From assembly GCF_017357425.1 (NCBI RefSeq), contig NZ_CP014571.1:1736001-1800000 (forward strand): 64,000 nt of DNA. The letters run 5' to 3'. The translations under genes were made by a program, and so were the position numbers. The stretch is from Arthrobacter sp. D5-1 (GTDB taxonomy: Bacteria; Actinomycetota; Actinomycetes; Actinomycetales; Micrococcaceae). Positions 63,179 to 64,000 of this stretch are shown in pieces (the stretch's first letter is position 1; the number at the start of each line of letters is the position of its first letter). The notes under the pieces were generated by a model. That model was not told the origin of the DNA, did not search any database, and was given only the letters and a program-made list of their open reading frames with translations.

Positions 63179-64000
63179 GTGACCTCGGTCAGCCTGGGAA
63201 TGCCAGCAGCCCCACCCCCCGTACTTGCCCCGCGCCGTAAGACACGGCAGATCAAGGTTGGGTCCGTTGGTGTTGGTTCTGATTCGCCCATCAGCGTTCA
63301 GTCCATGACCACGACGCCCACCACGGATATCAACGCCACTCTTCAGCAGATTGCCGAACTCACGGCGTCCGGCTGCGACATCGTGCGTGTTGCGTGTCCT
63401 TCGGCGGACGACGCCGAAGCGCTTCCCATCATCGCCCGCAAGTCCCAGATCCCCGTGATCGCCGATATCCACTTCCAGCCCAAGTACGTTTTCGCGGCCA
63501 TTGAGGCCGGATGCGCGGCTGTTCGTGTGAACCCGGGCAACATCCGTAAGTTCGATGACCAGGTCAAGGAAATCGCGGCAGCGGCCCGGGACCACGGCAC
63601 GTCCATCCGGATCGGCGTCAATGCCGGTTCCCTGGAGCCGGGCATCATGAAGAAGTACGGCAAGGCGACACCCGAAGCCCTGGTGGAGTCCGCCGTGTGG
63701 GAAGCGTCCCTGTTCGAGGAACACGGCTTCCACGACTTCAAGATCTCCGTCAAGCACAACGACCCCGTGATCATGGTGGCCGCATACGAAATGCTGGCTG
63801 AGCAGGGCGACTGGCCCTTGCACCTCGGTGTGACCGAGGCCGGGCCGGCATTCCAGGGCACCATCAAGTCGGCAACGGCGTTCGGTGCGCTTCTGTCCCG
63901 CGGCATCGGTGACACCATTCGTGTTTCCCTTTCGGCTCCGCCGGTGGAGGAAATCAAGGTGGGCAACCAGATCCTGCAATCCCTGAACCTGCGCCCCCGC
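63179..64000 (+). CDS. ispG: 4-hydroxy-3-methylbut-2-enyl-diphosphate synthase, 3' end outside the window
   Basis: The penultimate MEP-pathway enzyme (also GcpE). The 274 visible residues cover the TIM barrel: [79 protein letters not shown] and [20 protein letters not shown]. The C-terminal domain with the [4Fe-4S] cysteines lies beyond the window. GTG 63179 has AAGGAG at 63168-63173. Confidence 0.96.
   Translation, partial: MTSVSLGMPAAPPPVLAPRRKTRQIKVGSVGVGSDSPISVQSMTTTPTTDINATLQQIAELTASGCDIVRVACPSADDAEALPIIARKSQIPVIADIHFQPKYVFAAIEAGCAAVRVNPGNIRKFDDQVKEIAAAARDHGTSIRIGVNAGSLEPGIMKKYGKATPEALVESAVWEASLFEEHGFHDFKISVKHNDPVIMVAAYEMLAEQGDWPLHLGVTEAGPAFQGTIKSATAFGALLSRGIGDTIRVSLSAPPVEEIKVGNQILQSLNLRPR

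Overview
The window looks like chromosome from a high-GC Gram-positive actinobacterium, most likely Micrococcaceae (Arthrobacter/Paenarthrobacter type). The evidence is the GC-rich wobble positions, the frequent GTG starts, a DUF222-HNH protein, an M23 peptidase next to rpsB (as in Mycobacterium tuberculosis), and the actinobacterial backbone rpsB-tsf-pyrH-frr-cdsA followed later by dxr-site-2 protease-ispG. The genus is inference; no rRNA is present. I see no CRISPR array, insertion sequence or prophage.

Layout. 0-7.4 kb: end of a GNAT acetyltransferase, a YibE/F membrane protein, dusB, dgt, dnaG and a tandem pair of tRNA-Asn genes. 7.4-17.3 kb: an aminoacyl-phospholipid synthase-like protein paired with a membrane esterase, a Bcr/CflA transporter, a holin-like envelope protein, a CDP-alcohol phosphatidyltransferase, an NIPA/DMT-type membrane protein, a glycosyltransferase and a CAT-anticodon tRNA. 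17.3-24.5 kb: an acyl-CoA dehydrogenase under a perfect palindrome, an M23 peptidase, then rpsB-tsf-pyrH-frr-cdsA and a DivIVA-repeat protein. 24.5-31.3 kb: a LytS/LytTR two-component system with one DUF485/sodium-solute symporter pair in its own operon and a second pair (DUF485-actP) divergent. 31.3-34.4 kb: a PHP-domain protein and small membrane proteins, one preceded by a strongly structured 5' leader. 34.4-38.7 kb: an Lrp-type regulator divergent from a branched-chain 2-oxoacid dehydrogenase operon. 38.8-42.9 kb: an epimerase-like SDR, the HNH protein and a TetR regulator. 43-51 kb: a seven-gene leucine/isovalerate catabolic operon. 51-58.7 kb: a sugar ABC importer with two Gfo/Idh/MocA oxidoreductases, ThuA and a divergent LacI regulator. 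58.7-64 kb: a lipase maturation factor, then dxr, site-2 protease, YciI and the start of ispG.

How the genes fit together. The 35-38.7 kb operon (E1alpha, E1beta, E2) and the 43-51 kb operon (carboxylase beta and alpha, acyl-CoA dehydrogenase, CoA-transferase A and B, MaoC, CitE-like lyase) together match the contents of the M. tuberculosis Rv2495c-Rv2504c leucine-degradation locus, but split in two and placed under an Lrp and a TetR regulator. The acetate-type symporters next to the LytTR pair suggest a small-carboxylate uptake switch. The ABC importer has no ATPase of its own and probably borrows a shared one.

Most notable sequence-level signals: a three-way-junction-like leader that buries the start codon of the DUF4383 gene (33423-33516); two ACCGTT direct repeats 21 bp apart upstream of DUF485-actP; twin CAGTTA-N6-ACTAACC sites 26 bp apart in front of the leucine operon; an inactive rhomboid-like domain fused to an MprF-type synthase; and an 18-bp tandem repeat that copies the 3' end of the MaoC gene including its stop codon.
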